Below, piece by piece: positions 12,101 through 24,393 of a DNA stretch of 64,000 bases. How positions within the stretch are numbered: position 1 is the first letter of the stretch; each line of letters starts with the position of its first letter. The stretch is from Chamaecrista fasciculata (lineage: Eukaryota; Streptophyta; Magnoliopsida; Fabales; Fabaceae). The translations under genes were made by a program, and so were the position numbers. The notes below the pieces were generated by a model, which worked only from the letters and a program-made list of their open reading frames with translations, was not told where the DNA came from and ran no database searches. Location: assembly GCA_003254925.1 (NCBI GenBank), contig QANZ01048289.1, forward strand, positions 30,607 through 94,606, given 5' to 3'.

Positions 12101-15100
12101 ATACATCTTTTCACTAATTTCCTTTCCTTCCTCCTTAGTTGTAGACCAGTATCGTCATCAAGAATCAAGAATATAGATCAAGACAATGACATTCAAAGGA
12201 ATAGTTAGAAAACTCAACTTAAATGATCCCCATTTTCTTCTTTTACTAAATAATCTTTTCCATTGACCACCATCCTCACACTCTGACACAGAAAGATTAG
12301 CGCTCTCAATTACAATTTACAGTCCCAAATATATTAAGCCTTGGTCCTCTTGTAACATAAAATTAGGTCTCACCTATCTAGTAAACCCCTTTCTTAAATG
12401 GCATACAGCAACTTGTAATTTGCTATATTTACTGATTAAAAGATTAATCTATAACTGCATCAAGAAGTCCTATAAAAACACCCCNNNNNNNNNNNNNNNN
12501 NNNNNNCCCCCCCCCCCCCCCCCCCCCCCTTTCTTAAATGGCATACAGCAACTAGTAATTTGCTATATTTACCTGAATAAAAGATTAATCTATAACTGTA
12601 TGCATGCCATACTAAAAATTCTCATTATGAAGCAACATATATTCACAAGCACTATACACCATTATGATTATCACAATTATCATAGATATAATTTCCACAT
12701 ACACCAAAATTCTTAATTAGCAGTTGATAAATGAAACACCTAACAAAAACATGTTTAAGAAAAATTCATCCTTTTCATACAATGTTTTCTACAAACCCAA
12801 TTTATTTTTTGAACAAATCACAGCCTTCATAACTCATGGACGGCTATTACACTTCATGGAACAAAGAGGTGACAAATAATATACAGACAGAAGTATCACT
12901 TGTTTTCTTGAATAGTTGCTTTCATATTCATAAAGAAACTACTGCCATCAGTAGAACTGACAGTCCAAAGATATTACAGTCAAGACTCAAGCATATGGAT
13001 CTTAGTTCTGCAAAAACATTTCTATGCTTTACAAAAAGGGGGGAAAGATAGCATCAGAATATAATGGAAGAACATCGACTACAAATATTAAATTAATATA
13101 TAGGAAAGAAAGGTTTCAATTTTTCAAATAAAACAAGAAATACGAAATATTGTAGTTTTGCAAATAGATGAATTTGTACAATTTCTCAACTTACTTTCTC
13201 TTGATCCCCGTTCACCAATAACTCCTGTATATCTTGGTCCACTAACAGCCTTGTTCAACTGAAATATAACAAAAATCAAAATTTACTCATCAATCCACAT
13301 TGCAGAATACATAAAAGAGTGGCATCATGAACAATTGAACAAGTCAATAAAAGATCAAACAACCATTTGCATTGAGACGACTCTTTACTTGCTTCCAAAA
13401 TAACCAAACAAACCTAAATGTGAATCAGATTACTTATTCCTATTTAACTAATTCTTCCACTTATTAAACCATTTTCTTTTCTTCTCGTGAATGGGGATAA
13501 CACATCCATTGTCACTCATCAGGATGAATGGATGAAACACGAGAAAAAGCTAGACAGCAAACAGGAAGAAACAATGCATGCATTGTGCACACTATATTTA
13601 GTCATATTTTATTTCCTTCATCTTCTTATGATGGGATAACAGGTCAATCGAAACATGTACAGATGTAGCAACTATGAGTGCACACTGTACTCACAGTAAT
13701 TACTACAATTTTCAGCAGGTAACAACATTTATTGGCAGGTTGTTTTTTAATCTCCCAACCAAACTAATGGCTCACGTTCAACTGGTCTAGACATGAACAG
13801 TAAAAAATTGAGAAATGTATTAAAATTTCCATTCCATTAACTATCCAATTAATAAAATATCCCTACTCAAATACCTATAATTTCTTATACGTTAATACAA
13901 ATATAAAAAACTATTACATAAAATAGTAATTTCCACTACTCTCATTTATTACACTCGAGCCTGTCTCTCTCTCTCTCTCTCCACACACACACACACACAC
14001 ATCTATATATATATTATTTTATATATATACATATATAATATATATTATATATATGATTTATATTAATTTAATTAAAGAAAAANATATTTTTGCTATATAT
14101 ATTATTTAAATGGAGGAAAGACACATAAAGATTTTTTTAAGTGCATTGTTAAAGTTCTTTTATCCCCTTAAACTACATAAATTAAAAGAAACAATTATTT
14201 TTTAAGGTAATTATTCTTTCCAACAAATTAAAAGTGGAAAAAAATTAATTCTTTTTTATGTATTGTATAATGTTGAAATTATTTGTCAAAATTTTCATTT
14301 TGGTCCCTCCAATCCATGTTATTTACATTTTGGTCCCTCCATTCAATTAACATTAAGCTACTCCAACCTCCATCACCATATTTACCAATAGCACAAATTC
14401 CAAGACATTTCCATTATCATTAAAACCACAACCAAACACCAAAATTCCATTCCATTCAATTATCAATTACCATTTTTACCCCTATATAATTTTAAAATAC
14501 CCATACAATTATTTCAACCAACCACAATCATTACATACCTTTTTAAATAATTTCACATCCCATTATCTCCATTAACATCAAATTACCCAAACGCCATTTT
14601 ATCATTCCATTTCATTATCTTATTTTCTCCATTATCTCTCCGATATCAATACCAAATGGAAAAGTTGATATCGGTATCCCAAACAAGCCCTTAACGGTCA
14701 AGGAAACTGGAGCTTCATTAGTTCAGCAATATGAAGTATTTTGAATTTTGAATATTCACCACTCAAATTATTACAAAATTACCTCATTCATATTACAAAA
14801 ACACATAAATAGGAATTAATGAATTATACTATTTATCTGCTTAGTAATGAAATCATACAAATTTCAAAATCATCATTATAATATTCAGAGACTCATTCAA
14901 TAAAATATCAAGCATTAGCATCCAGAGACTGTATGATATAAATTTCTTTAACAACCTTACCTTCAAAAAAGTCGTGGTGAGATCATCGATATCTGATAAG
15001 GATCTAACATCATCAGCCTGCAATGGGAAAGGAAAGGTAATTTGATAAAATTTTTAGCATTGAGTCAACAAAATTTAAATGGCTAGTAAAAGAAATATAT

Positions 15101-17696
15101 CCAAAAAATGAAGGATGAAGAGAGTAAAATCAAGTTGTCATCAAGGAAGGCAATACATACTTGCCCAAAACAATATGTTACAGAAGCAAACCAATGCATT
15201 GGAAATGTCTAAGAATTTGGGTAGATTGGTCAAAAGTAAAAACAGAACCAAAATGCACTCTTTTATGACTAATCATCATCTACAACTTTGTTTGCAAGAG
15301 TCACATTACCCAATATATTGAAAAGAAAATTTGCCATTTTCCATGAACTAAAACTAGTAAACAAACTCATGGACCAAACATCTTCATCCTTAATTGAGCA
15401 AAGAACTGGAATGTTAAAAGTATAATTCATAATATGTCGCTTGTGTCCCACAATATTGTGATTTGTGATTATATATATATATATATATATATTTAGGAAA
15501 AAGAAAAATCATTGTATTATCCCCCAGAAAAAGATGTGATACGTCAAGAGTCTTTATAAGTTTATAAGCTTATAGGTTCTAAAACTCTCTCAAATTAACC
15601 TGCATACTCCCCTATAATGGAGAACTAAGTCCAACCCTTCAAGATCATGAATATGACAACAAAATGAGGCACTCCATATTGGAAACACTCTATAATAGAA
15701 TTAGAAAGGATCCCTTACAACAATTCTGATGTCTATTAAATCCTTACTAGACTGTCTCCTCTACTCATTCTGAGGATGGGAAAACCAAGAATTTGTGTAA
15801 CATTTGAGAATCAAAAAGTCAAAAGACAAATGAATGCTTGACCAGCAATAGTCAAATTATCAGAATGTAAATTTTATTTGAAACACCCATATATATTAAT
15901 AAAAGAAAGCAGATAAAACAAAATAACTTTGAGAAGATTATATGGAAAATTTCATCTTTAGATGAATAAGATTATATAGTTTTCAATTTTCAGTTGTAGT
16001 TTCAGAGAACCAGACAAAATATTAGAAGCACTAACCCAAAAATAGAACTAAACGAAAATGAAGGGGAAGAAGTCTTAGATATCTCAGAAAAAATAGAAGG
16101 AATAAATAATAGAAGACATTGGTCATCTTTGGTATCTTTATTTATATCAAAGCTGCAGGTCAAAATTACAAAAAATGAATTATGAGTTTAACACAAAAAT
16201 TCTATTGGATCAAACGGATGCCTTTGACATATCAATTGGCTTAAGGCCACCAGATAGTGTAATTATTATAAATAACATGTGCATTCCGCATTCTTTCGTA
16301 AAAATCCACAAAATTAACCAGGTAAAACCATAATATAACTATATTTGAAATTCATATGAAAAAAATAATAAAACTAACTACATTTGAAACTCCATAGTCT
16401 GCCTAAAAGAATTATCAAGCAACGAAAGATCACTGGCTTAACAAGAAAGCTACTAGAGATTACGACAAATTCCTAAAGCAGGGAATACAATGATACACAC
16501 AGTTTTACCAGTGAAATGAACTCAACTAAAACTAAAAGCAAAAGCTAATCATATTTACATTAAAAAAATTATAGCCACAGTAAATTTGCAGCAATTAAAA
16601 TTCTTACAAGGATGAAAACAAACCTCTTCTTTATTAATATTGTAAAAGAACTCTTCCTCATTAAGATCAACACCAGGCAAACGATCATCTCCGTCTTCTA
16701 AGCCCCCCAACTCAACTTCCTCGACTACATTTTTACCAAAGAATGCATATTGTGATGCATCAAATACTGTACCTCCTGCAAAACAGAAAAATTTTGAGTC
16801 CAACAAGGCAATACCTCCCACCTGTTTTTTAATACTGTTCAACATAATGCACAGATTGCCCAGATAACAGAGGATTCAGGCACATGCGCCACCAGAACAA
16901 AAAAATAACAACAGATGACAAGCTTCACAGTTGACACTTCAATCAGTAAGAAAAAAAGTAAGGACAGTTTATTTTGAAACTCAAGAAAATCCAATCAGAA
17001 GGTCAAACATGTTTTTTTGCACTAAAATTAATATAAGCAAATATTTCACAGCAAAGCAACTAAATCCAGTGAAAATACTATTAACCCAACACTATCAAGA
17101 TTGGCCTTTCAGCACATTAAAACATCCTGAATTATCAACCAGAAAGAACAAACAAATTATGCAATCTTCTACGCAAAGCCCAAAGAAAAAGGCGGCATTA
17201 TACAGTATCAATAGACGCTATGTTCATTAGCTAAAGCACCCAACAATAGCAAAACCCAAACAGTGACAACGGAAATCGATTAAACTCCTCTATTCAGGGG
17301 CAATAGTAGAAAGCGTTAGGTTCAGTTCGCAAAAATCCAACTCTAGCTCAGGCTTTGGTTCGGTTACTTTGAAGGCCATGGAATAAATGTTAATGGTGAT
17401 ACTACGAATTTCAAAAGCAAAGAAACGCATCGAAGCGCGAAATACATAATTGAAAATACTGGACTAAGTTTTGCTTCCATTTCCTCTAATATAAACAACC
17501 GACTACTTCAAACCAGATCTATATGAATAAGATGAACAAGAAAAAAAAAACCCAGGTCACGAATAATAACCACTTAGCAAGAGAAATAAACAAAATCAAA
17601 AAGGTGAAGCAAACCTGAAGGAACAACTCCCAATTGCCCACGATCCTCCGAGGTGGGAGCATCCTGAAAATCACCCCCAGCACCAAGCCCATCCAT
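9179..17696 (-). CDS. PAT1: PAT1-family mRNA decapping activator (PAT1-A), 5 exons
   Basis: Five exons joined on the minus strand (17696-17615, 16775-16624, 15017-14961, 13258-13195, 11433-9179) give 2610 nt and 869 residues. All four introns have GT/AG ends and phase is kept throughout. The start MDGLGAGGD is followed by [12 protein letters not shown] and an acidic stretch, the conserved plant PAT1 N-terminus. A Gln/Pro/Ser-rich middle carries SP sites. From about residue 445 the conserved YMTSDEIESILRMQ block begins. The C-terminal helical PAT domain follows ([29 protein letters not shown]), ending HVNSETVLS. Family knowledge: PAT1 proteins bridge deadenylated mRNA with the LSM1-7 ring and decapping factors in cytoplasmic P-bodies; Arabidopsis PAT1 is an MPK4 substrate. 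Oddities: residues 131-182 and 183-234 are a tandem duplication absent from PAT1-B, and introns 3 and 4 are twice the length of those in the paralogue. It looks intact; expression is not shown. Confidence 0.93.
11087..11398 (-). repeat. 156-bp in-frame coding duplication in PAT1-A
   Basis: Two adjacent 52-codon units in exon 5 begin VPNWLDQH (11398) and VPNWFDQH (11242). Both continue through WSS...LYRTSSYP to an SSEP end. The offset is exactly 156 nt. PAT1-B has one unit (SNWFDQH...HRTSSYPDQ). Confidence 0.88.
12388..12605. repeat. Duplicated intron segment around an assembly gap and poly-C
   Basis: In intron 4 of PAT1-A, the phrase ctttcttaaatggcatac and the ~70 bases after it occur on both sides of 22 unknown bases (12485-12506), followed by a run of 23 C. 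The two copies differ at a few bases. This could be a true tandem duplication or a misjoined assembly around an unsequenceable poly-C. Confidence 0.75.
13963..14056. repeat. Compound microsatellite (TC)n(CA)n(TA)n
   Basis: In intron 3 of PAT1-A, runs of tc, then ca, then ta-rich sequence follow one another. A further ta run lies in intron 2 at about 15466-15493. The sequence between here and about 14695 ends with ccaaacaagccctta, which resembles a PIF/Harbinger terminus with its TTA target. This suggests that an old MITE enlarged this intron; its other end was not found. Confidence 0.75.
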
Positions 17697-18150
17697 ATCT
17701 AAAAGTACTATACCATAAAAAAAGAGGACGGAAGAGAGCCCAGGAAACGAAAACAGCAAAGAGATCGACAGGAAAAGAAAACGGAATGTTAAAAACGAAA
17801 TCTTTAAACAAATTTTGAAGAATTGCTCAAAATGGCGAGGAAGCAAAGGGGAAAATAAGATCTGTACAGAGGATTGAGTACATTAGTTCATGGCAGAGAT
17901 CCGTCTCACCGGAAGGGAATGAAAATGGCTTGGATTTGGAGCAGAGAGAGAAAGAGAGAGGAACCCTACGAAGAAGATAGTGATCGTAATTTATTAGACG
18001 GGTGAATTATGGTGGAGGTCGCGTACCTAACTTCATTTTCCCTCATAGGAAATTTGCACTTTCTGTGGGGGCAAATTGTAAATACACATTTAAAAACAAA
18101 ACAAAAAACATTTACTTGTACCATTTCAGTTGTCCAAGATTTTTTTTGTT
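17697..18150 (-). promoter_or_regulatory. 5' leader and proximal promoter region of PAT1-A
   Basis: The sequence upstream of the ATG contains a purine-rich leader (gagagagaaagagagaggaa) and the phrase gaaccctacgaagaag. A similar phrase (gaaccctaggaagg) sits at the matching place upstream of PAT1-B near 54960. No TATA box was firmly identified. Repeats begin at about 18150, so the promoter is short or lies within them. Confidence 0.45.
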
Positions 18151-18615
18151 TGGTCAAAACTTCAAATTGCTCCTAAATATATAAGGTGGATTTCAAATTG
18201 ATCCTAATCATTTGTTTCATATTGGTTTTACATTTGTTCATAACTTCTCATTTTGGTTACAAACTAATGATATATTTTGATTTCAAGTTTAAATATAACA
18301 AAGTCAAAGTTACTAGTTGTTTTTAACAATTACTTTCTTTATCGAATTAAAATCGTCAACAAATTAAATCAAATTGGATCCCGAAAATAAATCATTTGTT
18401 TCACAGTCAAACAAGTGAAGTTGATTATGTCTCTCATTTCAAGTCTGAATACGATGAGTTTGAAACTATGTATTAACTCTTGAAGAGTTCTTTCTTTGTC
18501 TAGTTGAGACTATTAGCGAATGAGATCAAATTGCATCTCGAAAGTAGGTTTGGGACCAATTTGAAAAATTATGAAAATATATTGAACCAATTTAAGGTTT
18601 TGATTTCATTCATTT
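18150..18615. repeat. Inverted-repeat MITE, family B
   Basis: The left arm (caaaacttcaaattgctcc) and right arm (gggaccaatttgaaaaatt...ttaaggttttg) are imperfect inverted copies. The interior carries the family phrases 'cgttttt-like' tails plus gttgagact and gagatcaaattg, shared with 24851-25661. Ends are approximate. Confidence 0.5.
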
Positions 18616-19042
18616 AAATGATTTTTTTATTGAGATTGTGAACATTTAATAATTAAGAAATAGGATAAAAGTAGAAAGGAAGAGAAAAGAAGTCAGAGAA
18701 AGAGAAAAAATGATTTTACATATTTTTATTTCATGAATTTCATATTTTCTCTCTCTTCTTCTTCCTTTTTCTCTCTAACTCCATAAAAGATGTAGAGAAA
18801 TGAACCCTAGAGGATCCAATAGTTATTGATTTTAACTCATTAATATAACAATAATTATTTAAAATTTAAAAATGTATTCTTTAAGAAAAAAACTATATTT
18901 CTTTTTGGTAAGAAAAACTATATTTTGATTAACAAATAACTACAATTTTAGTTATTTATTTAATATTTATATTTTATCTCATATTCAGTATTCACTCATA
19001 ATTTAATAGATAACTTATTGATTTATGATTTGATTAAAAGTT
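18616..19042. other. AT-rich spacer
   Basis: No coding or repeat signal could be delimited. Confidence 0.4.
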
Positions 19043-19051
19043 TAAAAAATA

Positions 19052-19459
19052 GGTAAATTACACTTTGGTATCCTGTGATTTGACTCTATTTCACTTTGAT
19101 ATCTTGTGGTTTAAAACATGACACTTTGGTACCCTGTAATATTCTCCATTAACACTTTGGTACCCTTGGGAGCTATTTTTTAATTTTAACCATGATAAAT
19201 TTTGTAAAAATTACATATTGACCCCAAAAAATTTTTAGAAAATTACAAATAGGTCCCTTAATACATATTATCTAGGGACTAAAATGAAAATTTAAAAAAA
19301 AATTGGGGTCAATATGTAATTTTTGCAAAATTTGTTATGGTTAAAATTACAAAATAGCTTCCAAGGGTACCAATGTGTTAATGGAGAATACCACTGGGTA
19401 CCAAAATGTCAGGTTTTAAACCACAGGGTACACACATGGTACCAAAGTGTAATTTACCC
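19052..19459. mobile_element. Mutator-type MITE, tttggtaccc family
   Basis: The ends ggtaaattacactttggta and taccaaagtgtaatttaccc are inverted. The perfect 9-bp repeat taaaaaata flanks the element at 19043-19051 and 19460-19468. Internal phrases cactttggtaccc recur in direct and inverted form. It belongs to the same family as 46302-46693. Confidence 0.88.
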
Positions 19460-19584
19460 TAAAAAATAATAAAGTTGAAACTTGAAAGGAGTATCATAAG
19501 GTGTGGTGATTTTATTTTTCTTTTAAGAAAAAGAAAGTATTCCCTAGATGAAGTAATCTTATTGAATGCATTATTAGACACTTC

Positions 19585-20080
19585 TAGGGGTGTACAAGGG
19601 ACCGGCCGACCTGACAACCCGGTGGACCCCGCTCGATCCGAGGGTGTTTGGGCCGGGCCAAGTCCGGGTCTAGTGTTTCTAGGCCCGGCCTAGTCCAGGA
19701 TATTCTCAATTTTAAAAAAAAAAATATTTTTTAAAACTTTTACTATACATATTTATATTTTATACTACTAAATACTTTTTTAATTGTAAGAAATACATAT
19801 CTATTATTATTTTTATCAATTGTATATTAAAAATATACATAAAATATATACTTAATCTTAATTAAATCAACGTTTTTTAACAATTAAGTCAAATTAAATG
19901 TCTTTATTAATAAAAACATCATTAAATTGATCCAAAATTAATTGTTTTACCAATATATACAAGTTAAAAAATATATAAAATGAATAAATGATGTTTTTAA
20001 GAAGAAATTGGCATGGAGGGACCTGACCGAACCCGGTGGCCCAGCCGACCCGGGTCTGTCCCGGCTCGTGTACACCCCTA
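19585..20080. mobile_element. Non-autonomous hAT-type element, gtgtacac family
   Basis: The ends taggggtgtaca and tgtacaccccta are inverted. The flanking 8-bp repeats are gacacttc (19577-19584) and gacacttg (20081-20088), 7 of 8 identical. GC-rich subterminal blocks (ggccgggcc, cccggcc) surround an AT-rich core. That core matches, inverted, the stretch at about 36930-37112. Confidence 0.85.
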
Positions 20081-20615
20081 GACACTTGCATGGTAATATA
20101 GGTACTTTTTTCAACGAAATTTCGAATTTAGATTCAGCGCGTGTGAAAAATTAGGGCCTGTTTGCTAAGACTATTTCCTATTTTCATTTTCATTGAAAAT
20201 AGAAAATAATGAAAAAAATGTGTTTGGTCTACATTTCTAAAAATAGTTTTCAGGAAATGTTTTAAAGAATGACCCAATTTTAAGAAACAACAAAAAGTCG
20301 TTTCTGGCGTTTCTTGTACAAAGTTTTAGGAATTGAAAATGAAAAATGGAAAAGGCGGTGCCATTATTGAAATTATGAGATGAAAATATGAAAAGGCGGT
20401 GGCATGTATGTAATTATATGTTTCTTCTCCTAAACCCACCCAAACCCTATAGCACCACACATTCACACACGACAAGCGCCTCCATCGTCTCTCTGCGTCT
20501 CTCATCGTTTTGTTTACGTCTCCGTCTCTCGTCGTCTCCAATCCGTCTCTGATCCGTCTTTCATCGTCTCCGATTTGTCTCTCATTGTCTTCGTCTCCAG
20601 AGCCTTCTTTCATTC

Positions 20616-20640
20616 GGTATCTCTCCCTCCCTCCCTCCCT

Positions 20641-20708
<68 letters not shown>

Positions 20709-20712
20709 CTCA
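20616..20712. repeat. (CCCT)n(CT)n microsatellite in Harbinger leader
   Basis: A run of ccct units is followed by about 30 ct units. A possible splice donor (cg|gtatctc) sits just before it, so it may lie in the first intron of the Myb-like gene. Confidence 0.85.
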
Positions 20713-21245
20713 CTCCTCTGCGTTAGTTACTAAGGATGATGTTGCTGATTTAAGACCATCTCCGGCTGTATTTTGGTTTCTCTTTGAATGCTTTGTGGGT
20801 TATGTTTCTTTTATTTCTTTCTTTTTTCTGATTCAATTTTTTTGTTATGTTTCTCTTTTTGTTGTTTATTTTAAGTTGTAATCTAACTTTTGATATGAGC
20901 TGATTCTGCGTTAGTTCATAATTTGACTTTTTTCTGATTCATCTGGTATCTCCTATTTCTCTTAATTCTTCATCTTTACCTTTGCATTTACTGTAATGTT
21001 TAAGTATAGTAAGGACCCTAGCTGAATTATTTTTTTCAATTGCAAAAGGCAAAATAGACATTAGGAAAAGTAGAGTGATATATATAATATTATATTAAGA
21101 TTGATAAAAGGGAGAAGAAAAGGATAAAAAAGGTTAAGAGAATGATCTTTCAATTACATAACCGATGGAATAATAAGCAATTCTAAATTGATAAAGTGAG
21201 AGCAAAATTGATAAAGTAAGAGCATGCACCATTGCTGAATGGGAC

Positions 21246-21577
21246 TAGGGATGGCAACGGATGGATATCCGGTGATTTTGCCACTATCCGTATCCGTATC
21301 CGTTTATCCTATCCAATATCCGTACCATATCCGTATCCGATAAATTAATATCCGTATCCGCACCATATCCGATATCCGGTATCCGACGGATACCCGAAAT
21401 ATCCGAAAAAATATGGATATAGGATAGGATATCCTATTTTATAAATCGGATATATCGGGTACCCGATATCCATTATCCGCCAACTAANATCCGTATCCGA
21501 TATCCGACGGATACCGGATATTTTTTCGGATGGATACGGACGGATATCCTAACTTAGGATATAAATTGCCATCCCTA
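21246..21577. mobile_element. hAT-type MITE nested in the Harbinger element
   Basis: The ends tagggatggcaacgg and attgccatccctа-type (attgccatcccta) are inverted. The perfect 8-bp repeat aatgggac flanks at 21238-21245 and 21578-21585. The interior is built from many copies of atccgtatcc, ggatat and their complements. It sits upstream of the Myb-like exon, in a probable intron. Confidence 0.9.
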
Positions 21578-21825
21578 AATGGGACCAATTAACCACATAG
21601 TCTAAAACTTTCATTTCACTTTGAGTAGGTGCTTCATTTCATTCAAACTTTTTATGAATTATATTAATTCATAAAGAATATTTTTTAGTCTTAATTTTGA
21701 GACTCATGGCATGACATTGAGACATTCACATATTAAAATGATATTATAATATGCAGGTTTCTTATTTGTAGCTTTTATTGGTTCATAATGTTATGACTAA
21801 TTAATTGAATGCTTTTTAGTACAAA

Positions 21826-22825
21826 ATGGGAGGAAAAAGTGAAAAAGGAGACATCCAAATGGAACGGTCAATGCAAAATACAAAATTATTTATTGATTTA
21901 ATTTATGATCGAGTGAAGAAGAAACAATTGTAGACATCAACCTTCAAGCAAACAATTTGGGAAGAGATAAATAATGAGCTTGCAAAACTCATTGAGGAAA
22001 ATTATGGTGTGGAGAGATTGAAAGGAAAGTTTAACAGACTACGCACTCAATATTGGGAGTTTTCCACTTTATTGGCTCGAACCGGTGTTACATGGGATTC
22101 AATATCTAATAAAGTTAATGCACCTGAAGATGTATGGCAAGATTTGTACACGGTAAGACAAGTAATATTTATATTATATAGTTTTATTTTTAATTATTTT
22201 TATACTTACATTATATTAATTGTGTTATCGAATTATTTTCTTGCAGAAAGGAAGATATTATAAACAATTTAAGAAGAACGGATTTGAGTATGATTATGAT
22301 ATACTTGGTGAAATATTTAACAACAACACTGCCAGCGGTAAACTAAGTCATGCCTCTACACAAGAGCCACCAACCTCAGGTGAAGAACGATTATTGGAAG
22401 ATGATTTTCTTTCAAAGGGTGTTCACGTTGATTCACAATTTATTGATGTTGAGGGTGAAAATTCAAATCTAATAGGTGACAAAAGAAAGCAAACATATGG
22501 ATCATCGAATGAGCGTCATCGTAAGGATTCAAAACTTACAAGGTTTGATAAATTGGAAGCTTCCTTAAACAAGTGGACTGAAGTAATGGATATTAGGAAA
22601 GAGGCAGCTATAGCAAAGATGGAAAGATATAAAACACAAGCAAATGAAACTGCTCTTAATCCGTATTCTATAGATGTGTGTATGGAGCTGTTGGATTCGA
22701 TGGAGGATGTGTCAAGTAAAATATATAATAGCGCGCTAGAGAAATTTAAAGATCAAGATTGGAGGTTCATGTTTGTTAAAATGCCGGCATTTAGAAGGAA
22801 AGATTGGTTGGCATCTTTGGAGTAG
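21826..22825 (+). pseudogene. Harbinger-associated Myb/SANT-like protein, one premature stop
   Basis: Exons 21826-22152 and 22247-22825 join in phase (GT/AG intron) to 301 codons plus stop. The N-terminal Myb/SANT-like DNA-binding domain (PF12776 type) is recognisable from IWEEINNELAKL, RLKGKFNRLRTQYWEF and GVTWDSISNKVNAPEDVW. The C-terminal half is acidic then basic (DKRKQTYGSSNERHRKDSK), ending FRRKDWLASLE. In PIF/Harbinger elements this protein binds terminal sequences and brings the transposase to DNA. Codon 36 is TAG (21931-21933) in the first helix region, in an otherwise open frame. An acceptor-like ttttag just upstream of the ATG suggests an untranslated 5' exon. The lesion makes this copy non-functional unless read through. 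Confidence 0.85.
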
Positions 22826-23008
22826 GGTGCCAAGATTGATTGACTTAGTTTGAATTAGAATCTTGTTACAATGAAATTATTTTATTGTTTGTCTTATTTT
22901 AGATATTATTTGTTTCAAGATGATAATGATTTTGTTTTTGGATATTATTTATGTTTAAAGATTGGTTGAAATTTTTTAATAATTATTATTATTTTTTAGC
23001 AGTTGAAT

Positions 23009-24393
23009 ATGTCAATAAACGAATCAACATATGTTTCAAGCTCCGAGTCAAGTGACTTTGATGATGAATTGGAAGATTTGATTGTCATTCACCACATGAT
23101 GGAATATCAAAAGTCATTTTTTGATAAAATACCATGTAGGACTTCTATATTGACGGGAAGACTGTACAAAATTGAATTTTTGATTGGGCACGAAGCTAGA
23201 TGTTATGATAGCTTTAGAATGAATAAATTTGCTTTTCAAAACTTATGTGATGTTTTGAAAGATATCGGAAAATTGAGTGATGGTAAAAATGTTATTGTAG
23301 AGGAAGGTGTGGCGATGTTCTTGATAATAATTGGTCAAAATCTACGCCATCGAATTGTTGCTGCGCGCTTTCAGCATTCTCTTTACACTGTAAGCAAATG
23401 GTTTAGAAGAGTATTAAGAGCAATATGTTTACTAAGTACAAGGATCATCAGACCTAGAAATCAAGGGACTATTCATAAATATGTTTTGGAAAATCCAAAA
23501 TATTTCCCTTATTTTAAGGTAAGCAAATTATTGGTGTATATATTTATATATGCAATACTTAGCATTGAAATTATTTAATATATAACAATAATTTCTTTAT
23601 ATATATTTTTTTGTTTTGTATTTCAGACTTGTATTGGTGCTCTAGATGGTACACATGTATCTGCTTGGGCTCCAGCAACTAAGCAAATTGCTTTTCGTGA
23701 AAGAAAAACAGTGATAACACAGAATGTGATGGCTGCATGTTATTTCGATATGCTTTTTATTTTTGTTTATTCTGGATGGGAAGGCACAGCTAATGATTCA
23801 CGGGTATTTTTAGATGCTTTAAAGCCGACAAACAATTTTTCCCATCCTCAAGGAGGTAAAATTTCTTATGATGTTTAAGAGTGTAATTATTTTTTAATAA
23901 ATTGCTTATGATATTTATGAATGTTATTTTTTTTTCTACAGATCAGTTTTATCTTGTTGATTCTGGTTATCCTAATATGTCTGGATATCTTGCTCCTTAT
24001 CGTGGTCAAAGATATCATTTACGAGATTATCGTGGACAAGGACGACCACGAGGAAAACATGAACTTTTTAATTACAGGCACTCTTTTTTGTGAAATATAA
24101 TAGAAAGATGTTTTGGAGTATTGAAAGCACGTTTTCCAATTTTGAAGTTGATGCCAAATTATTCAGTCAGAAGACAAAGACAAATTCCTATAGCTTGTTG
24201 CACCATACATAATTTCATCAGGATGCAGAATAATGGAGATAGACTTTTTGAAGAATATTCCAGAGAGGACATGATAATACAAGGAGAACAAGGTTTGGGA
24301 ACACAACAAGGATTCAATAATGCAACACAAATGGCTAAAACTAGAGAAAATATTTGTAATGAAATATGGGAGAATTATATAGCTCGTCGATAA
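23009..24393 (+). pseudogene. PIF/Harbinger DDE transposase, one premature stop
   Basis: Exons 23009-23518, 23627-23855 and 23942-24393 join in phase through two short GT/AG introns to 396 codons plus stop. The acidic N-terminus is followed by a helix-turn-helix-like stretch (VEEGVAMFLIIIG, RFQHSLYTVSKWFRRVL). The catalytic acids are in place: GALDGTH, then GTANDSRVF, then NIIERCFGVLK. The VDSGYPN and LAPYRGQRYHL motifs of the DDE_Tnp_4/PIF transposases are present. The family's role is cut-and-paste at TTA/TAA targets with the Myb-like partner encoded upstream. One TGA at 24091-24093 interrupts just before the catalytic Glu, replacing a position that is normally Arg (CGA to TGA, consistent with methyl-C decay). 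All splice sites look usable, so decay is slight. Confidence 0.92.

Noticed and set aside
20510..20881. 123-codon Ser/Leu-rich frame
   Set aside because: It is produced by the (CT)n tract in the Harbinger leader.
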